A stretch of 64,000 bases of DNA from Arachis hypogaea (GCF_003086295.3 NC_092043.1:46218884-46282883), one strand, 5' to 3'. Positions 37,330 to 50,098 are shown, numbered from the stretch's first letter. Program-made: numbers and translations. Notes: generated by a model not told the origin, from the letters alone.

Positions 37330-40300
37330 TCAAATGGTAAAACGATGAAGTCAGATTATACGAATATCAAAGCTTTACATTCGTGGATCCGGATGGAACA
37401 TTAGAAAGAACGATTTTAGCATGGAAAGATCATGTAGAAGTACATATTTGGTTTCAATTTTTTTTTATAATTGCTTCAATTAAAGATGAGAATAAGAATG
37501 TGAGTTGGGGGTTGGTTGGAGTTTACTTGAATACTAATGAGTTGACTGGAATCAATCAATTCGAAGAAGAGGAGTGCTAGAGGACTAGCACTATGTTAAA
37601 TTCTGGCCAGCATTTAACCATCAAAAGAAAATTGAATGATTCTACACCATTAGATGCAATCTCACACCATCAAAAACATCATTGATGGCTAAAAATCACA
37701 AAATCTGCTGGCCCCCTAGACTTTCTCTTCGAATAATTCTTTTCTCGACTTGAGCTATTTGAAGGTAGCTTTATCATCTTGGGTGATTTCAATGCAATTA
37801 TAAATTATGGAGAAAAGGAGGAAGGGAATATGAGGTCTGATACCTCTATTGAAAATTTCAATGGTTTCATTGATGATAATCAATTGGTTAATTTTGAGAT
37901 GATAGGACAGCAATTCACATGGTCAAATAGGAGGGTTGAAGAGGTGTTAATTAGGGACATGCTTGATCATTTTATGGTTGAAATGACTTGGAAAGTGACT
38001 TATGTAAATGTGGTGGTAAGAAAATTATCGGAGAATAGTTCGGATCATACTTCTCTCTTACTTGATTTGGTTCCTCCAAGATGGTTTAAAAAAAAGATTT
38101 AAATTGAAGAATATAAGAGCACTGATAGCGGAAGTTTAGAATATAAAAGTTAATGACTCACTTATATACGTTTTGGCACCGAAATTGAAGTGTTATAGAC
38201 ACCGTCTAATGCAGTGCAGCAGCATAACAAATCCAACTCTAAGAAAGTAATTGAAGAATTAAATTTTAGGTTGGAACAGTTGAGGATAGCGGGTTATTTT
38301 AATGAGTCAGAGATGTTAGAGGTAGAGAAAAAATTAGAAGAGGAGATATCAAAAGAAGAAAATTTTCGGAAAGAAAAATCAAGATGCAAGTGGCTGAAAA
38401 GAGGGAATAGCAGCACAAAGTTCTTTGATCAGAAATCCCAAATTAGAAATCGAAAAAATAAAATTTAGGAACTAGTTCGGAACGATGGTAAGATGACTTC
38501 AGATCCACAAAATATTGCTCTGGTGGTTGAAACTTATTTCAAAGAAATATTTTCATCTGCAAATCCATTGGAACCTGGTGACATATTCAGCGATTTCAGT
38601 CCTTCGGTTACAACTCTCATGAACCAGAGGCTAATGAGACCAATATCTATAGAGAAAACTAAGAGATCCACTTTTAGCATTTGTCCTCAAAGTGCTTCAG
38701 GTGAGGATGGCTTCACAGCACAATTTTTTCAATTTTATTGGGACATTGTGGGTGGTGATGTTTTTAAGGCAGTTCGTAATTCTTTAGTAGAGGTAAAATT
38801 CTCAAGGCATTTAACCATACGTAGATTTGTTTGATCCCTAAGATTTTATATGCTAGAGACATGTCATAGGTCAAACCTATTAGCTTATCCTCAATTTTTT
38901 ACAAGATTATTTTCAAAATTTTAGTACATGGACTTCAAGAGATCATGAATAATTTAATAAGTCCAAACTAGAGTGTATTTCTAAAAGGTAGATTAATTTT
39001 TGACAATATTCTAATAGCTCATGAATGTATGCACTACCTCAAAACTAAGAGGTGCAGATTGAAATGTGAAATGACTATTAAATTGAAGATGAGTAAAGCA
39101 TATAATAGAGTTGAGTGGAGTTTTTTATTTATGGTTTATCATGGAGAGAATGGGTTCTAGAATCAGATGGATTTCTTAAATCAGAGAACTAGTCACTACT
39201 GTTTCTTACTTTATTCTTGTAGAAGGTCAATCTTATGAATTTTTTTAGCTAACAAGGGGTATCTAATAAAAAGATCCCTTGTCACCTTATCTATTTCTAT
39301 TTTGTATGGAAGAATTATCCTATCTGTTACACAAAGCAGAGCAAAACAGGTCTATTAAGGAGATTCATTTGTTGACGAATTTATCTTATTTGGGAAGGCT
39401 AACGAAGAATCATGTAATAATATCCTATCTCTACTCAATAAACATGAGATGCTTAGCGGGCAGAAAATTAACCTCCACAAATCAACAGTTTTTTTTCAGT
39501 AAAACATCTCACTCGCTAGAAGACAACAGCTAGCAGAATTACTTAACATAGAGCATGTGGGAGCCCAAGATAAATATCCCTTCCATCTATTATTCAGAGA
39601 TCTAAAAGGGCTACATTCGATGCAATAAAGGATAAAATTCAAAAAAGAGTTCAGGCTTAGAAGTGGAATCTGTTATCAGCAGGTGGCAGAAATGTCGAAG
39701 AAGCTATTCCAATATATACGCTTTCAGGTTTCAAGCTTACAGATTCTCTAGTGGAAGATATACACAAGATTCTAAGACAATTTTGGTGGAGTCAGAAGAA
39801 AATAGAGAGATGGCTTGAATTAGTTAGGATTGTATGACCAAAGCCAAAAAGAAAGGCGAATTGGAATTCAAGGATCTCAAAACTTAGTTTTGCCGAATTA
39901 CTACTAAGACTAATTCGCTACTTGTGCGTATACTCAAAAGAAAATACTATAGATGCACCAACTCCCCCTTAACTGATAAAAGAAACCAATCTTTCTGAGG
40001 TTGACAAAGTCTACTTGAAGAAAGAAAAGTGGTAGAAAAAGGGTTTAAGATAGAGTATAGGATCTGACACAAATATTTATATCTGGGAGGACCCATGATT
40101 ACTCCCAACCTATACTTTTAGACTCAGTAACAATAACAATCCAGTAAGAAACATTAGTTGAGTATATGATTTACCTATAATGGACAGAAAATGGAATAAA
40201 GAGTTAGTTGAAGCAGTTTTTTTTCCTAACCTCAATTCACGAATTCTCTTCCTACCACTAAACGACGATGGTAAGGACAAACTTGAATGGGCCTAGAACA

Positions 40301-40920
40301 AGAGAAAGTATATGTGGTATCAGGGTACTGGGTGGCTTATGATTTTTTTCATGCGCCAGTTGAGCACCTTTCAACGGCGATGACGAATTTAACGCTCTGT
40401 AAATTAATTTGGGGGTTAAAATTACCATCCAAAGTAAAAAGTTTTATGTGGAGAGCAGCCTATGAAAATTATCTATACTCAATTTGATCAAATAGAGATT
40501 CTCAGGTACTTTAGCAATGTCCCCAAAATGCAGAAATGGCAATGAAACAATCCTTCATGTCTTCGTGCAACGCGGTCCCGCTCTTGAGATTTGGTCTTCC
40601 TCTCCTTTTGTAAATATTATAGTGCAAAATGGAACCATAGATGGCAAACGACAAGTAGAGACATTAGAGAGAACAATTTTCTATGGTTCTCTTTATATTT
40701 CTGTATTTGACATTGTGGAAGGCGAGAAATTTGGAGGTCTTTGAAGGTGAGGAGCATGTGGTAACAGTAATTGTAGAAACAACAAGGAAACACCAGCAAA
40801 AAATGATTTAAGTTATAGAGTACCATTTTTTGTAAATCCTCAATCTCTTCTGTTAGTATTTCTTTTACTAATATTTAGTGTTTATCAAAATAAAAAATTT
40901 TCTTTTTTTTTTGTCTGTCC
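37330..40920 (+). pseudogene. Degenerate LINE (L1-type) ORF2 with 3' tail
   Basis: Frames broken by stops and shifts follow the order of plant LINE ORF2. The endonuclease part reads SWGLVGVYLNTNE then GDFNAIINYGEKEEGN and FTWSNRR (37500-37935). The linker is SRCKWLKRGNSSTKFF (38380-38430). Reverse-transcriptase remnants include ASGEDGFTAQFFQFYWDIVG (38697-38755), PISLSSIFYKIIFKILVHGL, LKMSKAYNRVEWSF and SPYLFLFCMEELSYLLHKAE. The zf-RVT region reads LTLCKLIWGLKLPSKVKSFMW (about 40390-40450). The tail ends in ACTAATATTTAGTG and A/T runs near 40870-40920. A 159-bp MITE splits the endonuclease region. The element cannot encode a working protein. Confidence 0.85.
37569..37727. mobile_element. MULE-type MITE nested in the LINE (9-bp target duplication)
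   Basis: Inverted ends are GAGGAGTGCTAGAGGACTAG at left and the inverse of GAGAAAGTCTAGGGGGCCAG at right. They are flanked by ttcgaagaa (37560-37568) and ttcgaataa (37728-37736), 8 of 9 matching. Removing the insert rejoins the LINE frame at NQFEE. A 9-bp duplication suggests Mutator-type mobilisation, the class that includes the peanut MITE AhMITE1. Whether it is the same family is not known. Confidence 0.8.
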
Positions 40921-42145
40921 CTATAATAAATAGTGTATTTTTTTCTTACAAAACAATGCAATTACATATTTTAAGAAACAAACAAAAAAAACTTATAGAA
41001 ATTTTTTTAACAAAATAATGACATCTAAATAAGCTTTTTCTCAATGGATAATCTTCTGTTGCTTGGTATCTGTTTTACTGATTAGAAAAAGAAAATAATT
41101 AGGTCAACATTCATGCACATACAATAATCTTCGTTATCAATGAGTGCAAGTGGTATTAGTCTTTAATTAGTTCTGATCATATTAAGAATAAAACAAACAA
41201 TGATTAAAAAAAAAGGAAAAAAAAACGTTTGATGATTCCAACATGTGGTTCTCAACCAGGTTGGACAAACAAGATGTTGGAAGATTTTAAGATATATTCA
41301 TCAAACACTTCATCAAGATTGATGACTTATATATCTATATATGGTTAAATTAAAGCCATAACATTTCATAGTAGTATATAGCTTTCTAATGCCGACAAAT
41401 ATTAGAATATGGAGAAATCAAACTTCAAATCATAATTTTTGTCTGTGAAGCGTGGTATGTTATTTCCACATCGAAGAGTTGGAATTCAATATATAGTTGC
41501 ATGCATAAAACAACATTTTGTCTGTTCAGTGGCTAGGTATAACATACAAGCATTACATATATAATTAATAATTGAAGACTATTTGTTTACATTTGATTGA
41601 ATTGGGTCCCTACTGCTGGGAAAATTTGGTTTTGTCATTAGAGAAAAGCATTGATTATTTTAATAAAAAATTATCATGTTGAAAAAATGTATAAAATATG
41701 TATAAATATACAAAAATCCATGATAATTGATTTTCAATATTTATAAAACATTTTTGCTTCTCTAAAACTCCTATTGCACCCAAGTTTTTACAAACAAATA
41801 AGATTTTTTTATGAAAAATAAAGTTGAATGAAAATTATAATTAAATATTTTACCGTACTATTATCCATCTAGAAAGAGGTTGAGTTTGGGGGAGGGGGAG
41901 GAAAGGCGACAAGTTTAAGACTTTTAAGTATTATTTTAGTGGGATAAGTTGAAATGAAGAAATTAAATCTTTATATATGGCTTTGGGACTTTCTTTAAGC
42001 AAACTCCAACAAGCTCCACTTTGATTGAAATATAGTAATATACACATTTTCAATTGTTATTACGTGTACCACCGACAACTAAAATTCAAAAGACCCATCA
42101 TCATATATTCACTTAAATTAGACTGTAAAATAATTTTTTTTATTA
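40921..42145. other. Intergenic, no gene recognised
   Basis: AT-rich. A G-rich run (GGGGGAGGGGGAGGAAAGG) sits at about 41888. No supported reading frame was found. Confidence 0.5.
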
Positions 42146-42149
42146 CATC

Positions 42150-42695
42150 TCCAAAAAATCTTGCAAGAAAATTACGGTACAACATTTTTGTCGATTCTAC
42201 CCAAAAAGTTTATTGGCCATCGTCCATCGACATAATCTCATCACACACCTTCCGTCAATGCTAACTAATGTTCATGAACAATTGTGGATCCACTGGTAGC
42301 AATTCATCCTTTACCAAGATGATCAAAGACTTTTATATCAGAGCATCACATAAAAGTTATTGAATTGACCATTCATTGACAAATGACAACCGATTTAAGA
42401 TGCTTTTTGTCTCATATAAGCCTTCGAGTTTCTTCCAGAGAGTCTCATGTCATGTTATTCACATTGACCAAAAAAGACATTCTTAGCCAAACACAGATGA
42501 ATAATTGCATTTGCATATCTCAAATCAAATTATTGGCATTTTTATTTATCCATGCTAAACTTTTCTCTTCCAAGGCCTTTTGTAATCATGATTCTATTAA
42601 AACATTCTTAGTTTGTATTTGCTACGTACATGCCAATATTAATTCTTCAATCAAACCTCTCTATCTCACATTTCATAGCACTTGAAAAACTTGAC
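42150..42695 (-). pseudogene. Ty1/copia gag remnant
   Basis: The minus strand, across several broken frames, reads blocks in copia Gag order: KCEIERFD, NAIIHLCLAKNVFFG, LSGRNSKAYMRQKAS, VKDELLPVDPQLF and CDEIMSMDDG. In intact elements the matching blocks read like A-x-x-x-I-x-L-C-L and L-x-x-x-Y-x-x-K-S. Stops are frequent and no pol follows. It lies just downstream of the CCDC93-like stop codon, in the same orientation. Confidence 0.5.
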
Positions 42696-42960
42696 ATCAT
42701 AACTGTTTACCGGGATAGTGTATGCAACCTTGATAAATTCTTAGGACATAGGGGTGACTCACAATGGACCAGTTAATAACCGAGTCTTTTCTTAGTTGGA
42801 GCTTTTTCCTAGATAGCACTATCACAATATACACTTCCTTCTAGTAACCATCGGCTTTATACAATTGAGAGTTATTGGATGAACACGGAATCACTCTGCT
42901 ATGACTGAATCTGTGATACACTATTATGGGAAACTCACATTTCAAGGCTGTAATCAATTC

Positions 42961-45900
42961 TTACTCCCAACTTTGACTACGAAACCTCTCATTCTTGGCG
43001 CATTCTACCTGGCCATTGAAGAGATGTATTTAATTAGAGGGGGAAAAAGTAAAGAAAATGACAATAAGCCATCTTTCACATACAGTAACAATAGTACAAT
43101 ACAACGGGTTGGTATCACTCTCTTTGTTGGTATTCACTGTTAGGCAATGTTTGGTCGGATTGACGAGAGAGAAATGAAAAAAAAAAAAAATTTCCATATC
43201 TTGTAAATGAAAAATATAGAAAAGAATAATGAATGTGCCATGAGATAGAAAATTCTTGTATTTTATACACTACCAAAAAGTCTGGGACACTGGCGACAAA
43301 ACATTACTCTTGACTTTTGAGACCACCAATGTTATAAGCGGGCAGCATCCTCCCCTCAAAAGATTCAAAATTCGCTGTAATTTCATAATTTGGCTGTTTT
43401 CTTGTTTATTGTGGAAGTATGTGTTTTCTTTCACATACTGTGATTTTTATTTAAATATCTAACTCCTGAATTACTCTTAATTTTAATTGATGTTGTGTCA
43501 GACAGACAGAAACACGGGACATAGCTATCAATTATGGAAGGAAGGAAAAGTTCCCATGAATATTACCAAATGCATAAATGGCACAAAATTTCAACAAAAC
43601 GACAACTTAACTATGCAGCACCTACTCTACTGTGCGTTTGAATAGGGAAAAAGCTTACCTGAAAAGCCTTTAACAGAGAATAGCAACGTTTTTGTTCACC
43701 CACAGCCGCAGCATACCTATTCTTAATATCATTACGTACTCTCTCCTCTTCTTCAAGCCCTAATTGAACCTTATCTAGCTTCTGCATATATGAATGTAAT
43801 ACTTGAAGTTAAACCTCTCGATCATGGGAAGTAAATCTAATGATTGAATAAAAGGTATAGCCTGATTAAAAGAAAATTCACAATCTAACTTTTTTGGGTA
43901 GAAACCAAAGGGAAATGCACCATTATGTTCAAGCTAGGAAAAACCACATCATGGTTGGACGAGGCCTCGCATCTGAAATTTCTAAGCAACCTTTGTAGCT
44001 GCCACAAAATGACGAGGTTTCCATTCGTACACCATGATGCTAAACATGCCAACTCAGCTCACCATAAACAAAGATAAACCTAAGGGCTAAAGTAAATCAC
44101 GAATTGAAATTTGGGGGTCCGTTGGCTCACTTGAAATTTCAGGGTCAATTTGAAGCACGATGCAAATTTCAGGGGACATTTTGGGTATTCACTTAGAAAT
44201 AGTTCTTTGAATAATTTTGCAAAGGACATATAGGTCTCTAAAGAAAAAGAAGTATCAAATAAATCCTTGAAAAAAGTTTGTGATGGACTTAGGTCCCTAA
44301 GAAAAAAAAAGTACTAATTAAGTCCCTGAAAAATTACAATGCTGGACATATATTTCATCCTTTTGTTAGATACCTATAAATCTAGTACTACAATTTTCTA
44401 GGGACTTGATACCTTTTTTCCTTTACGAACTTATAAGTTCACCACAAAAATTTCTCAAGGACTTATTTGGTAACTCTTTTTTCTTTAAAAACTAATAAAT
44501 CTATTACAAAATTTTTCAGGGACCTACCTGTCCTATATTACTCTCTATTTTCATTATCTCCAAAAAATTCTCATTAGATTAAATATCAACTTAAAATATT
44601 TATTACCAAAACACTAATGAACAGGACTTAATTAGCAACCCATGCCAACAGACGAATACAACTTTGATATTATATGCCTTTTAAAACAGCTTCTAACAGT
44701 TGATTGTGAAGTTTCAATTAAAATGTCAATAGAGCTTTTTTTTGTAACTTCATAAAAAATGCTTGCAAAAAAATGGCAATTAATAAGCCCAAGTTGCTTC
44801 TAAAAGCTTCTGCAGTTACTAAATAAATTAATAAAAGGTAATACAAATTTTTTCAAGGCTGCAGAAACACTATATGAATATTCGACCTTTTTAAGTTCAA
44901 TAGTTAAATTTAACATGTTTATAAGGCAGCGTAACTAAGGAAATTAAGTTCAGCATGCTGACGCAAAATTTCAAGTGGGAAAAAGGATTTAATATCCCCA
45001 GTACAGCATAAACAGACAAGGATCTTTATACAATATGATAGTGATACAGGGACACATCATGCAATAAAGATCTCATGCTGCAGTTAACCATTTAAAATTT
45101 ATCATTTATGCATGACAGAAAATAGTATTACCTGTTGACTGCCCTTGACAATTCCTTCCATGGAATGAACAAGTTTTGCACGACCATCCATACTACTGAA
45201 GGCCTCTTGAAACTGCAGTTAATTAAAAAAAATACAGAAACCAAAACTTGTTCGGATAACATTAACAAAAATATGCTTTGGTCTTAACAAGTGCTTTGGT
45301 CTTAACAAGTAAGATGACTAATGTTAGATTAAACAACTCGAGTTATCTTCCAACGCTACAGCCTTTGAGTTTATAAAGCCTCATGAGACAATATTCTATA
45401 GAAGCTCATTGACATAAAAAATTTCTTAGAATTTCCAAACCCAAAGTATACTAAGATATTTTCCTCTGTTAGCACCAAAATTTATAACGCACGTTGCACA
45501 ATTAGATAGCTAAATGGTAGCAAGTGCTCACTATTCATATACATCTAAAATAATGAGATTTTAATACTAATAATTGTTCTAATAACCCATAATAGAGTCA
45601 AATAGAGAATAAGTATAATTTTTGTGATAGAACACTATGGTATTGCTTGACCCATGTAACTAACCCTAATTAATGGGACAAGGTTAGTTATATTGTTGTT
45701 ATTGTTGATTTCATACAGTTGCATAAAGAATCCAATGGTCATAGTACACAACAGAAGAAAAGATGCAGATCACTTATTCTTCATATCAAATTACAACAAT
45801 TATTAATGCAGCTTAAGTTCTAGTTTTACCATAGATGATATTTAAGCTAAAAGAAACACTAAGGATAGTGCAATAAGACAAAATGCAAAAGGTCTAACAA

Positions 45901-48900
45901 GATGAAATGAAATATCAATAAGAGTAAAACACGAAGAACAACAAAAATAAAAAGCAAGGCCATAACATGTGACAGCAGAGCATATATACAAGCAGAAAAA
46001 TAGTAGACAAGGTACAAAATTTGTGAATTTAACTTGTTTAAGAGAGAAAATCACACAAGAATCATCAAAGCAAATATTAAGGAAAAAAAAAATGTACCCC
46101 ATGCTCTAAATTCTCCAACAAGTACCTGTGAAATGATTGAATTCAACAAGGATGTTTCCTTTAGCATCAATTCTTTAATTTCCAAAAGAGCATTGTAGGT
46201 AGCATAGTATTTACGGGTTTGTCGATGTTTTCCCTGTACATTGCAAATACCATACAATCAAGAACAATTAGAACTAGCGCATATATGATTGGATAGGTAA
46301 CAAATGAAAAAAATTACTCTCCCAATAAGAGTTTAATATCAAAAGAATCTATGAACCTGGATTTGAGCATACAGTTCTGAGAGCCGGCGTTCATACCTGC
46401 ACCAAGCCACCAACATGAAGAGACATCAAGTAAATAATATATTTTGAGGAACTAGTTTCGACATTCTCATGTAGCCAATCCTATCAACATGCATGGAATT
46501 ACTTACCCACACTCAATCTCTACAGTTAATGTCTTTATCATCTTATTTTGTATTACATGCACATAAATAGCAGGGAGATAATTCCAACATGAATAAATAT
46601 ATTTTTGAGACTACCAGGCTTAGTTTAAATGATTGATGCAAACATTGTGATCTAATAAGAACGAAAAGAAGAATAATACAAAACAATTTTTCATTGAATT
46701 GTAACCATTGTGATCTCTTTTATGTCCTGGAAAGAAACCTTCCTAAGTAGTTTTGGAAACAAGAAAACCAGGAAAATATTAAACATCATTCAGCAAATAG
46801 CCAAATACTTCTACAATGACAATGGAGATAATCTAAAAAATTAAAAGGTGAAACTGTGAATGAACACGCATACTGGTTGATCTCTGACTGGCATGGTAGG
46901 TCATCGATCTGTCGTCTCATTGCCAGAATATCCCTCAGCCTAGCAGCAAGTTGCTAACAGAAAGGAACACGGAGTTTATGTTAATTGGAAGAGGGGCACA
47001 AGCAAGGATGTCACAAAACCAAGAATCAAAACAATCAGGAAGCAGGTCCACGTGCAAAAAGTAGTTTACCTTTTTCTCCAAATGAACTTTTTCATGTAAT
47101 TCACTTATAGAATGATGTAGCCCATCCGAGAGGCTCTTGCTATCACAATCATTGGTTATTTTTGCCTCTAACTCATTGATCTCAGCTAGAAGTTCTGAAT
47201 GTTCAGAATCACAATTAGACTGAAAGTGGTCTTCCTGCCTTTCAAGATCCTGCAAAAGAGGGAATAACATAAGCAACACAAAAATCATGAATGAGTTGAG
47301 TTATACTGCTGTTTGAAAATTCAAATGTTAAATTAAATTGATCGAGAGAATCACCTTCAAAGACGTCATTAAGGATATGAGCTTCTGTACCACAGAATCA
47401 GCACCCTCCTTGTTGATTCGGTTTCGTATATGATCTAACTGTTCCAAAACATTTGTCTTCCTGTGTTTCTGCAGTACAATATAAGAAGCAAAATAATAGC
47501 AAAGATGAATAAACACATGCAGAACATAGATGTCTATATTTAACACACAATCTAGGGGAAAAATGGAAGTGGATTATTGATCATCAATTTCTATAAACCT
47601 TAACCAGCGTAGAAAACTAACAATCAAGTAAGATTACAGAAAAGCGGTGGGGGCACTCATAGAGGAACCCAGTTCACGTTTAAAATCACAGCCATCTCAC
47701 CAACCAGTTCATCCAAGTTTTCAGTCAATGTCTTTATGGAAATTTCTGCTTTCTCTAACTCCTTGTCGAGCCCCCACAGTGACTGTTCATCCCCTTGAAC
47801 AACATGTTCAGAGTGAACCTAGGGTTAAAACATGTTCAGAGTGAACATAGGATACCAAAAGTAAGCACCGTGTTAAAACATATGATAGCACAAGATAAAT
47901 GCAAAGCAATATAGCAAGGCATACTAAAAACTCAGAATAACTGAAACAGCATGCTGAACCGCTAGCTTACATCTCGTTTTAATTTTTAAAAATAAAAAAT
48001 AAAAAAAGGTAGATATAACCAACCCTTTCATCAACCAGTGTTATCAGGGTGAGTTATTGACATTTGATTTGGCCTATTATGTTTTTCAAGATCACATTCA
48101 CATCATAAATCCAAAATACTAAAAGAGCGTTAATATTAGGATGCGTTATTAGCCAATTGTCTATTATGATAGGTGTTATACTGGTCACAACACATGGTTA
48201 ATTGATTTTCTTGTATCAGTTTGCTGGTTAGCTATTCCAAAGCAAACACACTCTGTATGTTCTTCTTTACCTTCAAATCAATTCATGTTTCTCTGTTTCT
48301 TTTCTCATCAATCACAAAATTAAGTCAATACTCGATATATGTCCAAGTTCCAACAACCTCATCTTTAAGCCTTTCACCACCTTATGAGATACACGAAAGG
48401 CAATAGTCATAGTTTATTTTTCTCAGCTGAATCTTGACGTCCCCAAAGGCTTTTTCTAATGCAGATTGTGCAATTGCCTGGGTACTAGGAGGTCTATGAC
48501 TAGCTAAGCACCATCTCTTCCTTGTCCCCCTGTTGAAGCTGAATATTGGGCTTTGGCAACTATGGTGAATGAAGTTTATTGGCCGATAAATTTGCGGAAG
48601 AATCATGGTGTTGATGTTGGTTTAACTTATGGTCTTTTGTGATAACCAGACAGCCACTCACCTCTCAACCAACTTTACATTTCAGGAATGCTCCAAGCAT
48701 GTGGAGATTGATAACCATTCCATCCAGAATGGTTGCTTATATGTTGCACAAAGCTAATTCAAGTCAAGTGTCATTATCAACAGGCAAATTCACTCACTAC
48801 ACCAGTGACAGATGCACAGTTCCATGGTCTCATTCTTCAGTTGGGTGCTCTCAATATCTGTGATCCAACTTGAGAAGTATTAGGATAAGTTATTGTCATA

Positions 48901-50098
48901 TTCTGTCATGGTAATCAATAGCTGTTAAGTCAGTTACACCAGATGGTTAGTTAGCTTCCATCAGTTTGGTTATCGGCTTTTCCTGCGAATACACTATATA
49001 TTATTCATTTATATCAAATGGGTAAAATATACATTTTGTTCTTGAAGTTTGCCAACAGTTTCAAAAAGATCCCTAAATTTTATTTTGTTCCAATTTTGTC
49101 TCAAAAGTTTTTTATTTATATCAAATATACCATTAGCAGGAAATTTTTCAAGAAACTTAGGACCAATTCAGCAACAACTTCACAAGTTCCACACAAATTC
49201 AGATTAGCATATAAGAACAGAAATGTTTCTTAAAACTAAAAAGCCTGTTTATTTTATCACTTTTAATTTCAAAAAACAAAAAATTAATTTCTATGCACTT
49301 AAACCCAATTAAATTGTATAAAAGTTTCAAATCAACATAGAAAACTACATACTACAGTAACAATCTATCATAATTTCTGACTTGTAGTTTTTTTCTGGTT
49401 GAGAGTGAACAACCTTTTTATACTATAAGTGCATAGTAACTAATCTCTTAAACAAATACATACAAAAAATTTAAATACTTCATTAATTTAAATAACTGAA
49501 GGAAGAAACTTTTTTTTTTTAAAGTCCAATTATAACAAAGAGTGGAATCCGAAGTCCAAACATGCTATAAATAGTAAAAATCTTATAACCATACCTCACC
49601 AGGTTCTTGTGTTGATCGAACACGTAGCGTAAGCCATTGCACTACAGGGAGAATAGCTTCAGTATCAAGATCTCGAACATGAGAGGATCGAAGATAGTGC
49701 GGGCATCCTACTGATCTCAGAGCTTCCTCAATGAACTCTGCATTGTCACCACCTCTGGAATACGAGACAATCAATAATCACTGTTACTAGGAACAATTCA
49801 CAAAATTGAAATGTAAGAGCGCACGAATCAAAAGAAAAATGACACAAATAAATACAGAGGGAGTTAGTGAGATTGAATTTGAACGCCAAAAGATGAAACC
49901 CTAAGCAGTTGCAAGGTTTGATAGAGATACTCGCGTTATGGTGGAATAAGAGGCGTCCAGGGAGGCGAAGCACCAGGAAAGGCCGTGGGCGATTTTGTGA
50001 AACGGCGTCGAGTCGGAGTTTACGGCTTCAACGTAACCGGCGGAGAAAAAGAGATCTAGAATCTGGTGAAGAGTGGAGGAGTCTTCGTTGTCTTCCAT
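42961..50098 (-). CDS. CCDC93: CCDC93-like coiled-coil protein
   Basis: Exons, 5' to 3' on the minus strand: 50098-49935, 49754-49595, 47818-47705, 47468-47355, 47249-47070, 46953-46874, 46396-46357, 46233-46126, 45212-45132, 43781-43659, 43008-42961 (1212 nt, 403 aa). The N-terminal NN-CH-like region reads LDLFFSAGYVEAVNSDSTPF, HGLSWCF, CPHYLRSSHVRDLD and ILPVVQWL. The rest is coiled coil (ELEKAEISIKTLTENLDEL, INELEAKI), then YYATYNALLE, SLLNSI and a terminal ECAKNE block, all in the order seen in animal CCDC93. In animals CCDC93 is part of the CCC/Commander complex for endosomal recycling; the plant role is inferred. Human CCDC93 is about 630 aa, so the middle is shorter here. Intron 1 needs a GC donor for the frame to hold; all others are GT-AG. 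Confidence 0.88.
44224..44533. mobile_element. MITE in CCDC93-like intron
   Basis: GGACATATAGGTCTCTAAAG at left and the inverse of GGACAGGTAGGTCCCTGAAA at right bound 310 bp. Inside are repeated AGGTCCCT and AAATCCTTGA blocks in both orientations, a known style of legume MITE. It lies in intron 9 (43782-45131). Confidence 0.6.
45595..45712 (+). repeat. Copy of the (TTG)n-ended repeat
   Basis: TGATAGAACACTATGGTATT, GACCCATGTAAC and TAATGGGACAAGG followed by TTGTTGTTATTGTTG match the layout of the copies at about 9470-9750 and 11125-11240. It is inside a CCDC93-like intron. Confidence 0.45.
48130..49017 (+). mobile_element. Shrunken Ty1/copia element with two diverged LTRs
   Basis: Left LTR-like segment from about 48132 and right one from about 48877 share TATTAGGATxxGTTATT, GTTA..xTGGTCACAxCA / GTCAGTTACACCA, ATGGTTA and TCAGTTTGxTxGTTA in order. 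Between them the plus strand reads RNase H and C-terminal pol blocks: PPVEAEYWALATMVNEVYWP, KHVEIDNHSIQNG and QFHGLILQLGALNI. Gag, protease, integrase and RT are absent. It sits in intron 2 of the CCDC93-like gene, opposite in strand. Confidence 0.65.
49017..49145. repeat. MITE-like fragment (GGGTAAAATATACATTTT)
   Basis: GGGTAAAATATACATTTTGT, GATCCCTAAATTTTATTTTG and AATTTTGTCTCAAAAG occur in the order found in a frequent legume MITE. Only one end is seen, directly after the copia remnant. Confidence 0.4.

Noticed and set aside
42383..42685. Plus-strand 100-aa frame
   Set aside because: The opposite strand reads copia Gag blocks, so this is its shadow.
43270..43374. A candidate last exon of the CCDC93-like gene
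   Set aside because: It has an acceptor and stays open, but reads RILNLLRGGCCPL or, out of phase, NFESFEGRMLPAY. The exon at 42961-43008 is in phase and matches the conserved C-terminus.
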